This document shows positions 24,913 through 46,400 of a stretch of DNA of 64,000 nucleotides, piece by piece (the stretch's first letter is position 1; the number at the start of each line of letters is the position of its first letter). The position numbers and the translations under genes were made by a program. The notes under the pieces were generated by a model. That model ran no database searches, had not been told where the DNA came from, and saw only the letters and a program-made list of their open reading frames with translations. This DNA comes from Himantopus leucocephalus (taxonomy: Eukaryota > Chordata > Aves > Charadriiformes > Recurvirostridae). The stretch is taken from positions 67,191,259 to 67,255,258 of the forward strand of contig RSEF01000002.1 in assembly GCA_003993805.1 (NCBI GenBank), written 5' to 3'.

Positions 24913-27900
24913 TTTATTACAGAGAGGACAGGCACCGGGGGTCAAACAACAGCTGTTTAAAGGGTAACATAAGAAAATAAAATGGAAATTGGCCATGATG
25001 AAGTCGAGCTGGAAATTAGAAGACAGTTTCTGAGACTTCAAAACTATATTAACTAAATAGAAATAAAAAAGCTTCCAAAAATCTGTTTTAAATCTTAATA
25101 AATGAAGTAAAGGATTATGTAAGTAATTCTATCCTGAAAGCGGGGAAAGGCACTCTGATCCACAAAGCCTGTATCTTGTAGTAAAATGTTTGATTCAGCA
25201 TAAAAGACTTGCACACAAAATGACTGATGGCATATTAGTATGTCGAAGTTAACCTCATCTATTTGATTTAGATTCAAGGGACTGTAAAGAGGGTAACCAA
25301 AATCTTACACCTCATGAACATGTGGATGCAAGGAAATGGCTTTTTTTTTTTTAATGCTAAAACTGGCAGAACAAAAAATTCTGTGCAAATCTGAGACACT
25401 GAACTTAATGTGGCTGCTGTCAGTTTGTCAATTCCACATTGAATAATAATGCAATAAACCACAAAATCCAGTGCTTTCACAGAAGTTATTTATTAACTGA
25501 AAACATTTTTCCATCACAGTTTTAATATCCAGAAATTGCTGAACTATCACAAATGTAATCAGCGTAACTGAGGTGTGAGAAGTCAAGTTTACCTTTTGTT
25601 GAAGAATCACAGCTTTTGCTATGAAGACAACTTTAAGAATATTCTGTGCTTAACTGATGTAGACCTTACTGACACAAGGATGCTATGCTGGAATCCAACC
25701 ACAATCCAATCTAGACAGAGGTATTTTTAAAGTTTATTACGTACCTCATCTTTAATTATGGTTTGTGCTTGTTATCAGGCATAGTAGAAGGTATTATTTG
25801 TTAGAAAAAAGTAAGCATTTAGTCATTAATTTTAACAGTGCTATTCCTCAGAAAAGACATCAAGATTTTAAGTGCACCAATGCATCAGGATCAATAACTT
25901 TGCAATTAATAGAGCAGAGGGTTAAAGAATTTATCCTCCAACTGCACTGTCCCAAGAAGTACACCCACATTTCAAGACTGCACTGTCATACAGAAGTAGA
26001 TGAGAAAACTTTAATTTTGACCTTATACTGCAGTTCACAGGCAGGCATATTTTAAGTCTGGGCAATTTCAGTGCCAGATATTCTACCTGTGTACAATACC
26101 TGTAAGTGTGCCTGCATCACTGTATTGTGGTACCCTGGCACCAAGTTATGACCTTCTTCTACCTAGTTACTCCTTCCAGTAAGAAATAAACACGTATTGG
26201 CAGCCAAGGCCGGTAAAGAGCTTCCTCTTCCACAACACGGTATTCCCCAAATTCAGGCACCCTGTGCATTCAATAATGTAAGCTTAGAAGTTGCCTATAA
26301 GAAAGTTTCTTGCAACTGGTATAGAAATAGGCTATCCTTTTTTTGTTCTTGACAACAAGCGTGTATGTTGCAAATGATACCTGTATTATACAAGTCCTCA
26401 TTATCTTATATATGCATTTTTATTGCATTGGAAATTACTGGAAGGGCCGTAAGCATCCTTTAACCGCCCTTTGGTTGGCATGATGCACACACACTCTACT
26501 GACAGATAATGAGACCCACATGGTCTCAAGTGTTACACAAATGTAACCATAAAAAATATTGAGAAATAATAAGTAGCAGTCAATGCTACCTTATGTGCGC
26601 TTTAAAAAAATCCCGCAAAACTCAGTTTCGGCTTGCTGCCTTTTTCCCCGCCCCCCTTCCTCCCCCGAAGTCTTGTGTTACCTGGTACCTCTTTGCCTGA
26701 TTGGATAAAATATCTTAAAATATCCCATTTCACAGGGTACATTCATTAGTGGATAGGACGAAGAGCTCTGTTGCCTCCTTTTATTTATTTTTAATAATTA
26801 ACAGGTAAAGCCCCACCAAATACAGTTAAACATCACAGGAAACAAAATTTATTCCCCTTAGCCTCTGCAGTGCTGATTTTATTTGCCAAATTAACATTGC
26901 ATATTTTTTAAAGTGCTTCTTTTGACTGCCATTAAAATAATGTTTAAACAGCATTGCTTATGTTGTATTAAGGAAGCTTTACATCATCTTTTGAAGATGA
27001 CAGAATAGTGACGTGATGTGTAGAAGTCTCACCTCTAATCACTTCTATTTAAATGTTTATTAGGTCACAAGTTCGCCAAGTTCAAAGGTTTTTAATAAAA
27101 ACTTCCTCCCTAACAGACATTCACCTGTGTAACCACAAATCCAATTCAAGGCACAAAGCCCATAGGAACAGAACCATGTATCTGCTCATATTCTTTGGAG
27201 GTGGTGAGTAATGTTCCTTTAGACATTGAGCAACATTTACATCAGTGACTGTACTTCTACCGAAGGACAGTCACATTCTTTCCATGGAAGGGAGTTTATG
27301 TATATCATCATGTCACCACTTGTGCTTCCTCACACAGCCCTTACAATTCTGCAAGTTACTGCTACAAGTAAGCATCCCATCTTCCTCCTGCTACTCAGTA
27401 AGCCAGCAGCTCCTTGTCCTGGGATGTCCTGTTCCCAGGGCTGCTGGGGCTCACAAACATCAAAGGAGGGCCGTAGTTGATCCCAGGTGTGCAAGCTGTT
27501 GGGCACAAATTACAGCTCTTTGCTCAGAAGCCCAATGCTGAACAGGTGGCAGCTCTGCAACCAGCATTAATGTGCACTGACAAAGCTGTCCGTTTGCCTG
27601 CATGGATGCCTAGCTGTAGCTAAAAGCAATTCCTCACCTTTCCTAAGCATCGGATTCTCCCACGCTTAAAAAAAACCCATGCCTGCTTCTAAAAGAAGGT
27701 CACATAACCACATTAGACAATGTGAGTACACAAAATTCTAAAGGGAGACTGCCATCCCCAAAGCCTCACACAGCCACACTGAACCATCAGAGGCAGTAGA
27801 AAATGGTGGTCTAGTTTCCCCTTGCCATTGGTTATGATTTATTTTCATTATGCACAAGTCTCCAAGCCCTCCCAGTTGCACAGGAGTAAGCTAAGAATAA

Positions 27901-28162
27901 CAAGTGTGCATTCTTCCCTACTCCTTACTAAAAATGACGGGACACTATGATCACATTGCTGAAAAAACTGAATGTATAAATAAAGAACGTGTAAAAACAT
28001 ATGGCAGCACAGAACACTGTAAATATCTCTACACATACAGAACAGGGTTGCTTAATTGTAAAGAAGGTAGAAGTTGCATTCATACGTATTTCTGGGTCAA
28101 GAAGCTTATTAAAACTACAGCACTCTTTTCCAAGCTGTTGGGATTGTGCTTTTTGAAGATTT
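24913..28162 (-). other. ALDH5A1: Probable long 3' UTR of ALDH5A1
   Basis: Read on the - strand, this follows the ALDH5A1 stop. It has no coding exon and no CR1, and is A/T-rich. Possible - strand AATAAA signals appear as TTTATT at 25489-25494 and 24913-24918, implying a UTR of about 2.7-3.2 kb. The human gene is also known for a long 3' UTR. The boundary is inferred. Confidence 0.45.
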
Positions 28163-36202
<8,040 letters not shown>

Positions 36203-37176
36203 GGCCGCGCACCGGCGACAGGCGGCGGGACCCACGCCGAGCCCGCCCGCGCCGCCCCGGAGGAGGAGCTACGGAGGGGCCGGGCCAGAAGCGGCCTCTC
36301 GCCGGGGCGCGGCGGCGGGCCGGCAGAGGCGCTTGGTCGGCCCGTGCAGGGGTGGGGACAACGTGGGGAGGGAGGGAGCTTCTGCTTCGCGGAGCGCCGT
36401 TTCCCCAGCCTCCCCCCCCCATTCGGAGGGAGCGCGGGGACTTGCCCTCGATGGCTTGCCTCCAGGAGCACCGGCCCGCGGGAGGCTGTGGTGGCACTGG
36501 GCCAGCGGGGCCCTCGCCTCCCGCCGCCGGGTGCCGTGGCGGCTGCGGCCGGTCTCTGGCAGGGGGGCCTATACGAAGCCCCCGCCCGGTGCCGCTGTCT
36601 CGCTGGGGCCCGGCGTGGCCGTGCCGCCTGTGCCAGGCCTTGCCCGCAGGCTGAGCAGCGGACGGGCATGGCGGCCAGGCCGGGTTTGGATGGAGGATGT
36701 CTGGGAGCCGCAGCGTGCCCGGCCTCTGCAGGCGGACGGGAGTTCACAGCCATACGTATGGCAGGTGGGCTCTCGTGATTTCCCCCTGTATGTCCATTGG
36801 GCTTTCAGTGTGGATCGTAAGACCCGAACGTATGTGTGCGATGCCCTGTCAGCTCACCACAGCTTATGAATTTGTATAGCGTGCAACTCAGGAGCTAGTG
36901 TCTTTCTACCAATGCTGCTTTGGCCACTGACTTTAATTATTGTGAAATCTGAGGTGGCTGTGGTAAGGCAGCGGCACCACAAGCTGGACGAATGGTGGGA
37001 AGATGCTCTTCTCTGCCATGCTGTTGTACATGCGCAGAAACCTCACGGCTGCTGTGCAGGGGTGGCAGTTACACTGCCCAAGCCCCAGAGATATTACAGA
37101 ATTCAGGAGGGGAGGACACCTGTAGGTTATTTAATTTTTTACTAATTGCTTTGTTTGAGGTAAAGAAAAGAATCGG

Positions 37177-37183
37177 TATAAAA
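37177..37183 (+). promoter_or_regulatory. GPLD1: TATA box of GPLD1
   Basis: TATAAAA lies 146 bases ahead of the GPLD1 ATG, predicting a start site near 37205-37210 and a 5' UTR of about 115 bases. A forkhead (FOXA-type) TGTTTAC site sits at 37205-37211. This would suit a liver-expressed gene, but both calls rest on motif alone. Confidence 0.5.
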
Positions 37184-37227
37184 TAGCCTTTCAAATGCGG
37201 CACTTGTTTACTTGCTGTGTCAGCAAT

Positions 37228-37299
37228 ATGCCTGAAAGAAAAGGCATGCTCCGTAACCTACATTTCAAAGGTCACAGTGCTACCGCTCCAGGCTTCTGA
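37228..37299 (+). other. Upstream ORF in the predicted GPLD1 5' UTR (23 codons plus stop)
   Basis: An ATG at 37228 opens a frame ending in TGA at 37297-37299, 23 bases before the GPLD1 ATG and in a different frame. It has a weak start context. If the transcript begins at the TATA-predicted site, this ORF is included and could lower translation of GPLD1. It shows no sign of coding for a functional peptide. Confidence 0.4.
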
Positions 37300-37322
37300 A
37301 AATCACCGTTCCAGCCAGCATC

Positions 37323-37419
37323 ATGGCTGGCTTGAAGATTTGGTCAGTTTTGCTGGTTATACTATACCATTTCTGTCAAAGATGTATTCCAAGTGGAATT
37401 TCAACACATGTTGAAATAG
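37323..37419 (+). CDS. GPLD1: GPLD1 exon 1: signal peptide
   Basis: The ATG has a good context (atcATGG). [20 protein letters not shown] is a short basic start followed by a hydrophobic core. [12 protein letters not shown] then begins the mature enzyme, with the histidine of the zinc site. The donor is G|gtaaga, leaving phase 1. Confidence 0.93.
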
Positions 37420-40400
37420 GTAAGACATGTTCAGAATGAATTTTCGTGTCTTTCGGGTTGCTTGGCAAGAGAAGTAAATTCAGATTCAGCTGGCAAGCAA
37501 AGGGAGGAAATAATGTTAAAGTAATAAGCATTCTACATCATTTAAAAAAAATGTGAGTAACACATAGGACAGATGAGTAGTTTGGTTTTGGAGTTTGAAA
37601 CTTTACTGTTTTTATAAGCAAAATGCTTGAATCAATTTGGTTGCGTATTTTTCCGTCTTCTAAAACACAGCCATTATGTAACTGGAATGTTTGTGTCTGT
37701 GAGTCTTACGCAGACAGGGTTTGGTTTGGAGAAAGAGGAGGAATACTTTACGCAATTTATGAGATTGTTATATTTAAACTAGAGAATAACATATCATTTG
37801 TGGTAGCTCTGTTTTCAAATCATCGTGTATTAATTTTGCCATACCTGCATAAAATAGATAAAATGATGTAACGTGTTGGTATTCGTGACTAACATAATGA
37901 AAATTTTGTTCTGTGTCTCTTTCTGGTAGGTTGCTATCTGTAGCGTGAACAGCCTAGATTTGTAGAGAATGAAGGAGAGAACTGAGTGAACATCAAAGTG
38001 GGGAAATATTTCTGTTTTGAATTTCTTGTTTGCGTGTGTTATTTTTAAAATCTGGTTTCTGCTGTAGTTCTTGCAAGAACACTCATGAGTTGTGTAAGGT
38101 TATTCTGAAATGCTTACTCATAATAAATTGACAGTTTTAATTGTTCTTCTGTTTCTGATTCTAAATCAGTTGCTCAAACAGTAAAACACATGGTGGTGTC
38201 TCTATTCAGGTAATCTTCTCAGACTTTAAGTACTGAATATATGCAACTCTGAACAAGTTAAAGGATGGGATTATTCACGGCATTTGTTTGAGACTGAGAG
38301 TATGTTCCCTTATTGAGTGTTGTACCCTTGGTCAGCATCCTGCAACCATTTGCTTTTCCTAATGATGTGTCAAGAAACCCATAGCACTCTGTAGGAGAAG
38401 TCACTCTGCCTGACGTTAGGGAAGTGCATGCATCTTTGCAAGTTCAGGGCTCTAATTACCGAGTATGAGCTTCTGAAAACTTGAATAACAGATTTGGCAG
38501 AACAGAGTGTATTTGCAAGAAATCTACAAAGAGAAATGAGCTTACGGATCTGTCCCAAAGCAGCGTTTTTTTTCTAATCAAGGAGGCATATTGCAGAAAA
38601 CCTGCATTTGTATAATTTAAAGATCTTGGTTGTCTGAGGAGTAGTGTATTCACTGAACTATTGGGGCATAGTTTAGAACAAATTTTATCCATTTGCCCCA
38701 GACTTTAAACTGGGGTCAGCTCTGATGCTGCTAAAATCAGTGCTTTTATTAATGTGCAAATAAAAGTCCATGATGATAAGATACTGAAAGTTATTGCCAA
38801 ATCCAAACACTGAGTATTCCAGGAAAAAAAGAACAAACCAAACACCAAACTCTAGAAAGGAACTCCTCAAAACCAACACCAAAGTCTATCCTGAACAAAT
38901 TCTGAAAGTACTTTTGAAATGGTGAAAAGCTTTGCCTGTTCAAAATGTTGATCATGTTCGGTGTGCTCGGCAGAGCTGTGCAGTGTCCTACTTGCCACGG
39001 CCTCATTGCTGCAGGCAGGTCTGAGTGGGGAGGCTCTTCCCTCCCAGGGGTTCTCCTCAGACCCACGGGGCTCTGTGGAACAGTGGGGATCCATCACAAA
39101 ATTCCAGGTAAAGGTGAATTTGTAGGACCTGGTCCCGCATGAGTAATGAGAGAAGTTGGGGAAGGGGGGGAGAGGGGTTGTGAGGCAGAAAAAGCAAACT
39201 GCTGAACTCTCCCACACTGCAAAGGGAGATGTGTGTTGAAATGGCTGAGCCGTAAAATTATAGGGTTTTTTATTATTATTATTTTTAAGTTATTCCTGTC
39301 TTGGTGCAAGATTGATCCTTAAGGTACCTTAACTTATTTGTATGGGATGGTTTAGATCAGTGGGTAAAATTCAAAGTGAAAGGTCATTCAAACCCACGCA
39401 GTTTTGTCTAGATCTTATTCCAGAATAAGAGTGGTTCTTTTCTGTGATGTGATTTATTTGGTAAGGATCAAATTAAATTCAACATATTCTGGGTTATCTT
39501 GATCAATCTTAGTTTGTAAATAGCTTCAAGTGAGGAGTAAAACTTTGTGTGGGAAGGCAAGACAATAACGCATGCGTGCAGTTTCGAATGAATAATTTTA
39601 GAGGCAATGTTGGGTATTTTTAGAATAGTGTTAATAGATTATCCCTGGGATCTAGCATGAATTGGAAGGAAACTTCATTAAAGACAAGTGGTGTCAGTTT
39701 GTTTCATTCCCTTGTTATGCTTGCTCAAAAAATATTTTGGCAGTAAGAATCTCTGCCTATGCAGTGAATAAATAGTATTATTTACCTTGCTGACTTTAGA
39801 TTTTTGTTGGTTTTCATACATGTTAAAAATTAATCAAACTGTTAAACATCCACGTTGATTGCTGAGGTACCTTTTTCAAAGTTAAGAGCAATAGTGAAAC
39901 TTAAAATACAATTCAGGTGAGTCCTTCACAGCTAGAACTTTATGATCCGTACTCTGTATGTGCTGAGTGTGATGGTGTCAGTTCACTGCTATAGCTCAGT
40001 TCTGGACTTCGGGAGTTCCTTTTCCCTGTGATTTTGGCTTTGTTGGTCAGCTTGGGAGCTGGGGCTTAGGGAGACACTGATGAGACCTCAGTGCCCAGAT
40101 GTGCCACAGAAACAGCATTTCCTTATTAGTTCCCTAGGTGAGAAGATACACCCTCTCACAGGTACGGATTTTTTTTGAGAAATCATATTTTATGCACCTG
40201 TGCCACTTGACAATGCGGTGTATTCTGGTTCTGATAATGCTTCTAACAAAACACCAGCCTGGCCACAGTATCTATAAATCAATACTTCAATATGTTGTTT
40301 TTCAGCACATAGAGCTCTGGAATTTTTCATTAAGCGTGAAGGGAATGTTAATTATAGACAGGTAGGAAGCATATTATTGCTTAATTGTGTACACCTTTCT

Positions 40401-43400
40401 TCTGAATGTTTTTCTGTCTGTACTCTTGCCTTTCTTTTCTTTATTATTTATTCTCAGTAATGTGTGTGTAAATATTGTGCCTTGACTGTATTTTTATCTC
40501 TTTTGTTTAAAATCATTTGACTCCTTCTGAATAGTATTACAAATATGTAGCAATTACAATAATGTGTATAATACTGTGTGTGGTTTCCCACATATTTTCC
40601 CATCTTCTGAAGTCATAACCTCTGTGAGTATTTGTATTAGGAGAATCAGTAGAGGACTTTTGGAAAGAAGATTTAATAAACATAAGGACAGCAAAATGAC
40701 AGCCAGGTTTTGAATTTAGTCCACCACATATGTCTCTCAACTGATTTCTGATNAGGTTTTGAATTTAGTCCACCACATATGTCTTTCAACTGATTTCTGA
40801 TTGTTGCAAACAGCTTTTTCTTTCATGGAAAAGAAAGAGCGGAGAAGCAGAGCACTGTAAGCATGTGGATGGTTTTCATAACCACAGAAACAAAACACAT
40901 ATGTGTTTTGTGTTTAAAACATTTTAATATCCTTTAGGACAATGTAAAGAAGACCATTTTATATAACTTGATCTTTTATCAAAGTAGGAGATCACTCAAA
41001 GGAAGTATTAGTATTTACATTGTCTGCTGTAGACAGCTATGCTGTGATTCAGAGGATGGAAGTTAGCAGCCAAGGCTTTGTGTTTAGTGCAAGATAAGGA
41101 GGGCACCTTCAGAAGATGACTTCACCAGCACCTAGGTTGGATCATACAAACACTTTCTTAAATGGCCTTTCAAATTACAGGACATACTGAGTAGTTTAGT
41201 TTCGCCTAACAAGGTGAGGGGGGCGGGGAATGATGGAGAATGATGACAACACTGAAATAACCTATTTTATCAAGATAATAGCTGTATCTTGCTGGATATT
41301 TAGATTTTATCTCAATATTGGCAGTAAACTATGTTTTCCTGCTGTGCAATAGTGTTCTGAATCCTTTTCCCCCATTCTTTTCCAGTTATTACTAAACCAC
41401 CAAGATGCATTTCAGGCTGGGAGCATTTATCCTGATGCCTTTTATCCTTCAATCTGCAAAAGTGGTAAGAAAAGCTATATATGTCTAATATGGTAACAAC
41501 AATATTTTTATGTGAAATTCCTATAGAATTTAGTAGGGTTGAAAATAGGTATGTTGTAAGAAATGAGGTATGGCCAAAAATACCTTCCTGCAAAAACATC
41601 CACCATTTTTGTTAGTATTTTCAGCCTTTTTGTAGAACTTTATAAGAAAATAATACGTTTGAAAATGGTTTTAGAAAGTAACTTTGCTTCACTAAAGTTG
41701 GCGTCCATCTTGCCTTGTTTTATACTTGAGCCACTTGTCAGCAGTCTCCTCAGTCAGGTACCTCTGCAGATCTGAGCTGTTTTAACCTTGTGCTTCTAGA
41801 TGAAGAACAAAGCCATCCAGACAGCTTTTCCAGGCAGGAGACAAACTTAGATGTAGAAGCCTACTCTCTGAATGTTTAATTTTGGTCTAGCAAATCCCAT
41901 CCTTATGTTACCTAGTTCAGCTGCACTGTAAAACGTCAAGAGGCCAGGAAGTGACTGAATCACCCACAAGGTCTGCTCTCTCAGTTTCAGCATTTAATAT
42001 ACCTTAATCTTCTGCAATTTCACACTTTTGTGTGAACAAACACATGCTCCTCCTCCAAGTGTATTGACGGTCTGAACAATCTATCTCACGCCTACCTTCT
42101 TCCCCGCTTAGAGGATTTAATATTGTGCTGCTTGGTCTCGTCACATCAGCATCACTTTGCCCTTAGCTTTATGCAGGTACACAGAAATCTTCAAGCAAGG
42201 TCAGTGTTAGATCCTACATAATAATCCCTTGTACATAAATCCAAGTGAGAGTAATAATTGATGCTTCAAAGGAAAACCTGATTTTTCCTGCTTTCCTCTG
42301 CCCTTCTGCTCCTACACTAACTGTATCTTGGCAAGTTCACCATTCTGTTGAAAATGCTGATATAGCCCTCCTCTGCCCTGTGGAAACTGATACCTGTCCC
42401 AAAGCATGATATTTTGAGTTGGCTGCCATGCCCATCAGCTTTTCTGCCATGCAGTTTGATGCATTCACTTAGTCAACAGCTTCTCTGTCAGCTCTCTCTG
42501 TCCTCTCCACTTGGGCAGTTTTTCATTTTACTGTACCTACTCACAGACACAGAGAAAGGCAACAGGCACAAAACTTTCAGATGCTTCAAACCAAAATCAT
42601 AGAAGGTAAATCTAGTATCTATTTTGACAGTATAAATCATATAAGAATACATCTAATTTGGCTCCTCATATAAGTGGATTGCAAAATGTATCATCTGTAC
42701 GGTATGAAGTTGAACAAAAGTCTATGTGGGTTTTTTTAATGGAGAAAACCTCCTCTTTTTCTTTTTTCTTTTTTTTTTCTTCCACAAAACCTTCTATTTT
42801 TCTTTTTTCTTTTTTTTTTTCTTCCACAAAGAATAAATCAAATACTCATATGATTTTATTGCAATAGGAATATTCCATGATGTGTCTGAGGACACACACT
42901 GGTCACCATTTCTCAGTGCAAGTATTCACTACATCAGAAGGAATTATCCTCAGCCTTGGGAAGAGGTAAGAGAATTTCATTAACTTTTGACTTTGCATTC
43001 TACTGCTTTCTTCACCTTCACTTGTTGCAGTTTCATCCTTTGGGAAGTGTAAAAAAAAATAAACGTTTTTAAATTAAAGTCTCTGCTGATATAGGAAAAT
43101 TTGAAATCCTGTTTTCATCTTTACCAGACAAAAAAGTTACAGTTTCCATGTAAAGTCTTATCAGTTATCTCCAGTGTGGTCTGGTGCTTATGATACATTT
43201 CATAGGTCCAAACTTTCAACTGTGATTGGTGGTCTTGCATTACTGTCAGATCTGGTCGAGTGTTTGCCACTTGAAAACCAGGAACCTTTTAGAATTCTCA
43301 CTTGTGAAATCTTGGACTTGGTCCTGTTTTGCTCATGTTTATGCTATGTGAGCTACATAGGAGGAGAGGAAAAACAAATTGTCAAAAGTGAGAATGATTT

Positions 43401-46400
43401 AAAAGGTAATATTGTTTTCTTTTCCTTACTGGAGAATTTGCTATTCTCTCCCTACTTGGGAGAGTCATACAGGTGGAGAAGCATTTGAGAGCATGCACTC
43501 TTTAAAACCTAAACAAGTCTGCCTGCCTTTTGACTGGCTGTTGGTCATACTGAACTTATGAACTATTAACCCCCAGAAGTATAAATTCAACAAAAACTAT
43601 GATTCAATTACAGATATTTAAAAGACCTCTGGAACTTACAGTGATTCAATGCAGAGAAGTCTTTTCTGGAGAAATGAAATTTCTGTTGCTGATATATTTA
43701 TTCCAAATACCTTTTCTGTTTGTAGGAATAAGATGAGTAATTTCATACCTGGGCTTTAATCAGGTACTTTTACAGTGAACAGCACTCGCACAGGAATGTC
43801 TTTCTCTCCTCTGTGTGCCTGCACAGCACCCATGGTGGCAGAGGAGTTTAACTCATTGGAAGTGGAAGTGTTTGTCCCCAGTCCAGAAAAACACTTTAGT
43901 ACACATCTAGCTTGAAGTACACAAGTTGTCCTGACATCAACCATGTCAATATTTGGCCTTGGACTCTATGAAGTGCTTAAAGCTTCTCAAGTCACAAAAA
44001 GTGACTTCAGCATCAAAGAATAAGTCAACACTTTGTCATGCTAAGTTCTTGGATTGTAAGAGTATCTAAGCTATATCCTTGTATAATGCACTTACATAAA
44101 ATGCTCACCTCTTCTTAAAGACAGGAGCAAAATTACTGACATGACTACAAATGGATTGTTGTTGTGTAGGCTACAGAGAAGCTGGTGGCTTTCCTGTTTG
44201 GAATTGCCTCACATATGGTGGCAGATGTTAGCTGGCATAGCCTGGGCATTGACCAAGGATTTCTGAAGGCCATGGGAGAAGTAAGCCTGTATTATTTTAT
44301 TTATTGATATAACTAGATTTATTGAAATTGATAACTTAGCTTTGGACTGTGGTGGGGAGGGAAGAGAAAAGCTGGAGCCTTGTTTCAGGAAGATTTTTTC
44401 AGAGAGACGTAATGTCACAAACTCCATAAGAACGAGGTTGGTCAGGTTTGGGACCTGTAAACATCAGGGCTACTTGGACAATTTGTTTCTGCTCATATGT
44501 TTGTATGGGATGGTGAGTAAAATAAACAGACAGTTCTCTTGTTTTTCTCTTTCTCCAGATTGATTTTCATGGTTCATACTCAGAAGCTCACAATGTTGGT
44601 GATTTTGGTAATGTTTCTGTTTGCTGGTTGTAGATCCTTCTGTTGGAATAACTAGTCCCCTTCAAAACTGCAGTGGATGACTCTGACTCTTACCATGTGC
44701 AATGCAGGAGCCAAGTGTCATATGGACACTGTATTCTCACGCTCCCCCATAGCTTGCAAAGCCCTGCTATACCTTTCCTCATGCTCCATGTTTCAGGAGA
44801 TGTGATAGGGCATATGGACACTTGTGTTAAAGCCAAAACACAGGCTGACGGATGCTGAAGTTTAAATGGAGTCACTACTGTGATTTTAAATTTTAAATTG
44901 TTCTTATTCTCTGGAAGCATAAAATATGCAGCATACTTTCAGGTGAACCATTTATGTGTTCTAAATATCTAGCTGGAGGATCTACCATATAAACATAGAT
45001 AACATAGCCATACATAGCTTCATCCGCGCTGTTATCCATGACAGATACTTAATGGGTTTTGTTTATTGGGCTTTGTGGGGTTTTTTTTCATTCTTCCATC
45101 CACAGGAGGAGATGTACTGAGTCAGTTTGAGCTGGACTTCAGTTATCTGGCACCAAATTGGTAAGATAATGAGGTTACCTTCTTTAATAATTATTTCTGA
45201 TTACTCTGTGTACGCACTGTGTTGTAACAAAATGCTGTCCTTCTTCATCTCTCTTTCAAAAGAAACCCTTGCATCTATTGGAATTTTTCTGAGTTTTTTG
45301 TTTCTTATGTACATATTTACTGTTCCCTGACATGAAAAACTGGAAGGACAGAAGAAAAAAAAAATTATGCATGGGAACACAGCAAGAAAGATTAAATTAT
45401 TTATCTCTGGAGGGAATTATAAGTAATTATATATAAAATAATCAGTGAAAAAGGTTTGCTGGAATGTCCTAGCAATTAGTTAAATAACTCGGTTAAATAA
45501 ATCTCACTTAGATTTCTGTTTAAAGTTTTGGAAGTTGAGGATGTTTATCGTTATAGATGCTGTGGAATTCAGACAGGTTTTAAAAGCATAAAAAGAAGCA
45601 GCAGTTTTAAATATACACATTTTTTTTCTCACAGCTTTTAATTGAAATAAAAAACTCACATGCCTTTTTTTCTGCTGATAAAGGGAGTCGTTTGAGTTGT
45701 TTTGTTTAAGTAGAATGTAGTTCAGCTAGGTGTAGAAGGCACAGTTCATTAATAAAACTTTGGCACAGCTGTGGGAAATGTCTCTTTGGCTAGGAGTAGA
45801 TTTGGCACAGCAGAGACTTGGAGGACATCCTCCAAGATTATGTGATCACCAAGCCAGGGAACCAGTGTGGCGAGTGTAGAAACTTCACTAGCAGTAGCCG
45901 TAGGGGAATGGTTCTACAGTTTCTGACTTTGAACCTGAACAAGAGGAGAGCGTTGTGCAGACAGTAACTGCACCTGCAATCCTGGTCTTTCTGGCATTTG
46001 TAAATCTTCATGTCCTTTTATAGTCTTTTGAAATTTAGGATATTTTAAAGCAGGCTATTGTTATTACAGAAAGTGTAATCTTTTTATCAGGTGATGTGGA
46101 AAATTTCTTGTTATGATAACTTCGTCTTGGTTTTAGGTATGTTCCTGTCAAAGACCTAGCAGCTATCTATAAGGAATTTTATGGAAGAGAGATCATAACT
46201 GAAAGCACAATTGCTGACTGTACTTACCTGCTGTTTCTTGAACTGTAAGTTGAATAGCTTTGGCTGGGTTTTCATGAGTGAAACTTATGGAAACTTATGG
46301 GAACTTATGATAATCCTATTTGAAATGCCTTATGCATTGAGGCCAACAATACAGACTCCCTACTAGACCCCAAAATCATAAAACACCTGAATTTTTTTAA

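Noticed and set aside
43174..43488. 104-codon frame in GPLD1 intron 4
   Set aside because: It is intronic, without fitting splice sites or similarity to the phospholipase.
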